From assembly GCA_900555855.1 (NCBI GenBank), contig USML01000021.1:1-22459 (forward strand): DNA of 22,459 nucleotides, written 5' to 3'. The stretch is from an uncultured Eubacteriales bacterium. Lineage in GTDB: Bacteria > Bacillota > Clostridia > Oscillospirales > Butyricicoccaceae. A program made the translations under genes and the position numbers. Positions 20,408 to 22,459 of the stretch are shown here, one piece after another. The notes under the pieces were generated by a model. That model saw only the letters and a program-made list of their open reading frames with translations. It searched no databases and had not been told where the DNA came from. The number at the start of each line of letters is the position of its first letter. Position 1 is the first letter of the stretch.

Positions 20408-21721
20408 ATGAATGAAGATAACAACATCCAGACCGCCCAGCCCGCCGGGGAGACCCAGCCCGCCGAGCCTGGCAAACGGTCCGGCTGGAGCCCTGCGGCG
20501 ATCCTGACAGTCCTTTTGGTGGCCGTTTTGCTGGCGGCCTTTGTGCTGGTCGTGGCCCGGGGGCATCAGTCGGTCCCTTCCGTGGGCAAGGATGCGCTTT
20601 ATGGCGATACCGCCCAGCCTGAGAAAGGCCCCGCCGGGGAGCTTGACGGTGAAATCAGTAGTCCGTCTGATGGCGAGACCGACGGCACCCGCAGCAATAC
20701 CCTGCAGGCCGTTACCGCTCTGGCAGAAAACACCGGCCTTTACGGCGCAGAGACGCCGGGCGCACAGAACATCGTCGCAGAATATGACGGAAAGACCCTC
20801 ACCAATCAGATCTTCCAGTATTATTACTGGGATCTCTTCTTCAATTTCTACAGCAGCAATGCGGATTATCTCTCCTATTACCTGAGCCTGTCCACGCCCT
20901 TTGACCAGCAGCAGTTCAGCGAGACGCAGACCTGGCACGATTATTTCGCGCAGCTGGCAGTGGACAACTGGGTCCAGACGGAGACGCTGTGCAGCCAGGC
21001 GGAGGCGGAGGGCTATGTGCTTTCCGACGACGATGAGCAGTACCTGACCCAGACGCTGGATTCCCTGAACGAATATGCCGCAAGCAACGGCTATTCCTCC
21101 GCCAACGAATATCTGCGTTTTATGTTCGACCCCTGCTGCGAGGTCCAGAGCTACGAGACCTATCTGCGCCGCTCCACGCTGGCGGGCAGCTATGCCAACG
21201 CAAGATACCGGCAGTTTTATGAGGAGCAGTATGATCCCGCGGCGGAGTTGACCTACTGCGTCAATGTGCGCCATATCCTGATCCAGCCGGAGGAGGGCAG
21301 CGACATCCCCGACGCGGAAGCCGCCCAGAAAAAGGCGGAGGAGATCTACGCCCTGTTCCTGGCCGAGCCCACGGAGGAGAAATTCGCGGCGCTGGCCGGG
21401 GAATATTCCGACGATCCCGGCTCTGTGGACAACGGCGGCCTTTATGAGGATCTGGCTCCCGGCCGGACGGTGACGGAGTTCAACGACTGGTGCTTTGATG
21501 CATCCCGCCAGCCCGGCGACCACGGCATCGTGCAGACCAGCTATGGCTCCCATATCATGTATTTCGTGGGCGAGAGCACCACGGTCGCCGACGATCCCAA
21601 CGAGGAAGCGGCCCAGACGGCCTATGAGCTTTGGCTGGATGAGCTGTTTGCCGGCGCGGAGGCGGAGCTGTTCAGCGAGGATATGGTCTTTACCCAGCGG
21701 GAGACGCTGACGGTCAACTGA
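20408..21721 (+). CDS. Membrane-anchored parvulin-type peptidyl-prolyl isomerase
   Basis: A 437-residue foldase of the PrsA/SurA kind. A short acidic-polar cytoplasmic N-terminus (1-28) is followed by one transmembrane anchor (30-50), a low-complexity linker (51-95), a helical chaperone-like region (100-285) rich in Tyr, Gln and Asp, and a parvulin domain (287-388). The parvulin domain begins 'VRHILIQPEEG' and contains 'YSDDPGSVDNGGLYEDL' and 'TSYGSHIMYFVG'. It would help secreted proteins fold outside the membrane. Unlike PrsA it has no lipobox and is held by an uncleaved helix. The start at 20408 has AGGAGGT upstream. It is a single-gene unit with its own promoter and terminator. Confidence 0.9.
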   Translation: MNEDNNIQTAQPAGETQPAEPGKRSGWSPAAILTVLLVAVLLAAFVLVVARGHQSVPSVGKDALYGDTAQPEKGPAGELDGEISSPSDGETDGTRSNTLQAVTALAENTGLYGAETPGAQNIVAEYDGKTLTNQIFQYYYWDLFFNFYSSNADYLSYYLSLSTPFDQQQFSETQTWHDYFAQLAVDNWVQTETLCSQAEAEGYVLSDDDEQYLTQTLDSLNEYAASNGYSSANEYLRFMFDPCCEVQSYETYLRRSTLAGSYANARYRQFYEEQYDPAAELTYCVNVRHILIQPEEGSDIPDAEAAQKKAEEIYALFLAEPTEEKFAALAGEYSDDPGSVDNGGLYEDLAPGRTVTEFNDWCFDASRQPGDHGIVQTSYGSHIMYFVGESTTVADDPNEEAAQTAYELWLDELFAGAEAELFSEDMVFTQRETLTVN

Positions 21722-21736
21722 CAGAACGGTAAAAAT

Positions 21737-21771
21737 AAGCGGCAGCGCCCTGATCGGCGCTGCCGCTTTTG
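21737..21771. terminator. Terminator of the parvulin gene
   Basis: AAGCGGCAGCGCC (21737-21749) pairs with GGCGCTGCCGCTT (21756-21768), loop CTGATC, followed by TTGCGCTTT. The left flank is A-rich, so it can also serve the convergent GNAT gene. Confidence 0.88.
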
Positions 21772-21827
21772 CGCTTTATGCGCAGATGGCGCTTTGCTCC
21801 GGGAAAAGCGTGGGAAAAGGCTGCGGA

Positions 21828-22346
21828 TTACGGCTCCGCCGCTGCCAACGCAGGAACCGTCCTGACAAAGCGAAGCTCCGGGATCTCCGCGCCGCCGATG
21901 GTCAGCAAAGACCTGCCGCCATCGGGCGATAGGCCCATGGCGCGGTAAAAACTTTGGGCGCGGAGGTTTTCCTCCAGGACCCAGAGATAGACCCGGGAAA
22001 ATCCCATCCCGGCCAGCTGCCGCAGATCATGCTGCAGCAGCGCCCGGCCATAGCCCCGCCGGAAGCGGTCCGGATGAACATAGAGGGAGACGATCTCGCC
22101 CCAGCCCTGCATGGATGGATCCCGGGCTGCGCAGATGGAGGAGACGGCCGCGGGCTGTCCGTCCTCCAGCAGCAGGAAATCCTGCTGGTCCGGGGAGGAC
22201 TGCCCCAGCAATGGGGTCCACCGTTCGGGGGAGAGCTGGTCCAGATACTCCTGCGGGATCATGCCCCGGTATGCGGCCTTCCAGGCCGTGGCATAGAGGT
22301 GGCTGGCGGCAGAGGCCAGCGCCGGCGTGATGGAAACGATATTCAT
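21828..22346 (-). CDS. GNAT family N-acetyltransferase
   Basis: A 172-residue acetyltransferase. The acetyl-CoA pyrophosphate loop is 'RRGYGRALL' (96-104), preceded by the strand 'EIVSLYVHPD' (84-93). It is followed by 'YLWVLEENLRAQSFYRAMGL' (120-139), the usual C-terminal GNAT pattern with Asn and Tyr. The acceptor (a small amine, peptide or protein) is unknown. The start at 22346 was preferred because a GTG at 22385 overlaps the -10 hexamer. The ribosome binding site is weak (GGAAGG, about 10 bases away). It is convergent with the parvulin gene. Confidence 0.88.
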   Translation of the reverse strand: MNIVSITPALASAASHLYATAWKAAYRGMIPQEYLDQLSPERWTPLLGQSSPDQQDFLLLEDGQPAAVSSICAARDPSMQGWGEIVSLYVHPDRFRRGYGRALLQHDLRQLAGMGFSRVYLWVLEENLRAQSFYRAMGLSPDGGRSLLTIGGAEIPELRFVRTVPALAAAEP

Positions 22347-22375
22347 GAAAAGCCCGCCTTCCCGATGTTTTTTGC

Positions 22376-22404
22376 AGGATATCACGAAAGCGCCCCGCTG
22401 TCAA
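22376..22404 (-). promoter_or_regulatory. Promoter of the GNAT gene
   Basis: On the minus strand TTGACA (22399-22404) and TATCCT (22376-22381) with 17 bases between. It decides the choice of start codon for the gene. Confidence 0.75.
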
Positions 22405-22459
22405 GCGCTGCAGCGGGGAAACCAGACCTGCCGCACCGCGCCGCAAAAGGGGCGGGGCG

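Overview
The window looks like part of the chromosome of a Gram-positive, strictly anaerobic gut Bacillota, most likely Eubacteriales near Oscillospiraceae. That placement is an inference. It rests on GC-rich genes behind AT-rich consensus promoters (TTGACA-17-TATAAT type), strong AGGAGG ribosome binding sites, a PadR/DUF2812 pair, an EFR1-type flavodoxin/ferredoxin protein, a desulfoferrodoxin-like protein, an arginine deiminase operon and several riboswitches. No rRNA, tRNA, CRISPR array, insertion sequence or phage gene was recognised.

Layout. Positions 1-282 hold no convincing gene but a dense run of stem-loops ending in a terminator-like hairpin. A padR-DUF2812 operon (minus strand) is transcribed divergently from an SLC13/ArsB-NhaD type anion permease. 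Next comes a manganese (yybP-ykoY) riboswitch with a TMEM165/GDT1-type cation exporter, then a YtcJ-like amidohydrolase that has lost its metal-binding histidines. A tetrahydrofolate riboswitch precedes a folate ECF substrate-binding subunit (FolT). Three minus-strand genes follow: a small lipoprotein, a COG2509-type FAD-dependent oxidoreductase, and a divergent desulfoferrodoxin whose iron site is altered. An M18 aminopeptidase is next.

The centre is an arcA-arcB-arcC operon for arginine fermentation. It has a consensus promoter and two ArgR-like boxes upstream and a strong bidirectional terminator at its end. Beyond it lies a tetR gene followed by a MATE efflux gene destroyed by two large internal deletions, divergent from an EFR1 family protein. 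Then come two adjacent CobW-like GTPase genes on the minus strand, one with an extraordinary His/Cys-rich metal-binding insert and one with a DUF1980-like C-terminal domain. The window closes with an APC amino-acid permease, a membrane-anchored parvulin-type peptidyl-prolyl isomerase and a GNAT acetyltransferase.

Common threads are metal handling (Mn2+ riboswitch and exporter, His-rich CobW pair, desulfoferrodoxin-like protein), amino-acid and peptide use (M18 peptidase, arc operon, APC permease) and vitamin salvage (FolT). Most genes are single transcription units bounded by clear hairpins. The items most worth a second look are the left-end hairpin cascade, the symmetric double deletion in the MATE gene, the metal-ligand losses in two enzymes, the readable switching logic of both riboswitches, and the CobW/DUF1980 pair.
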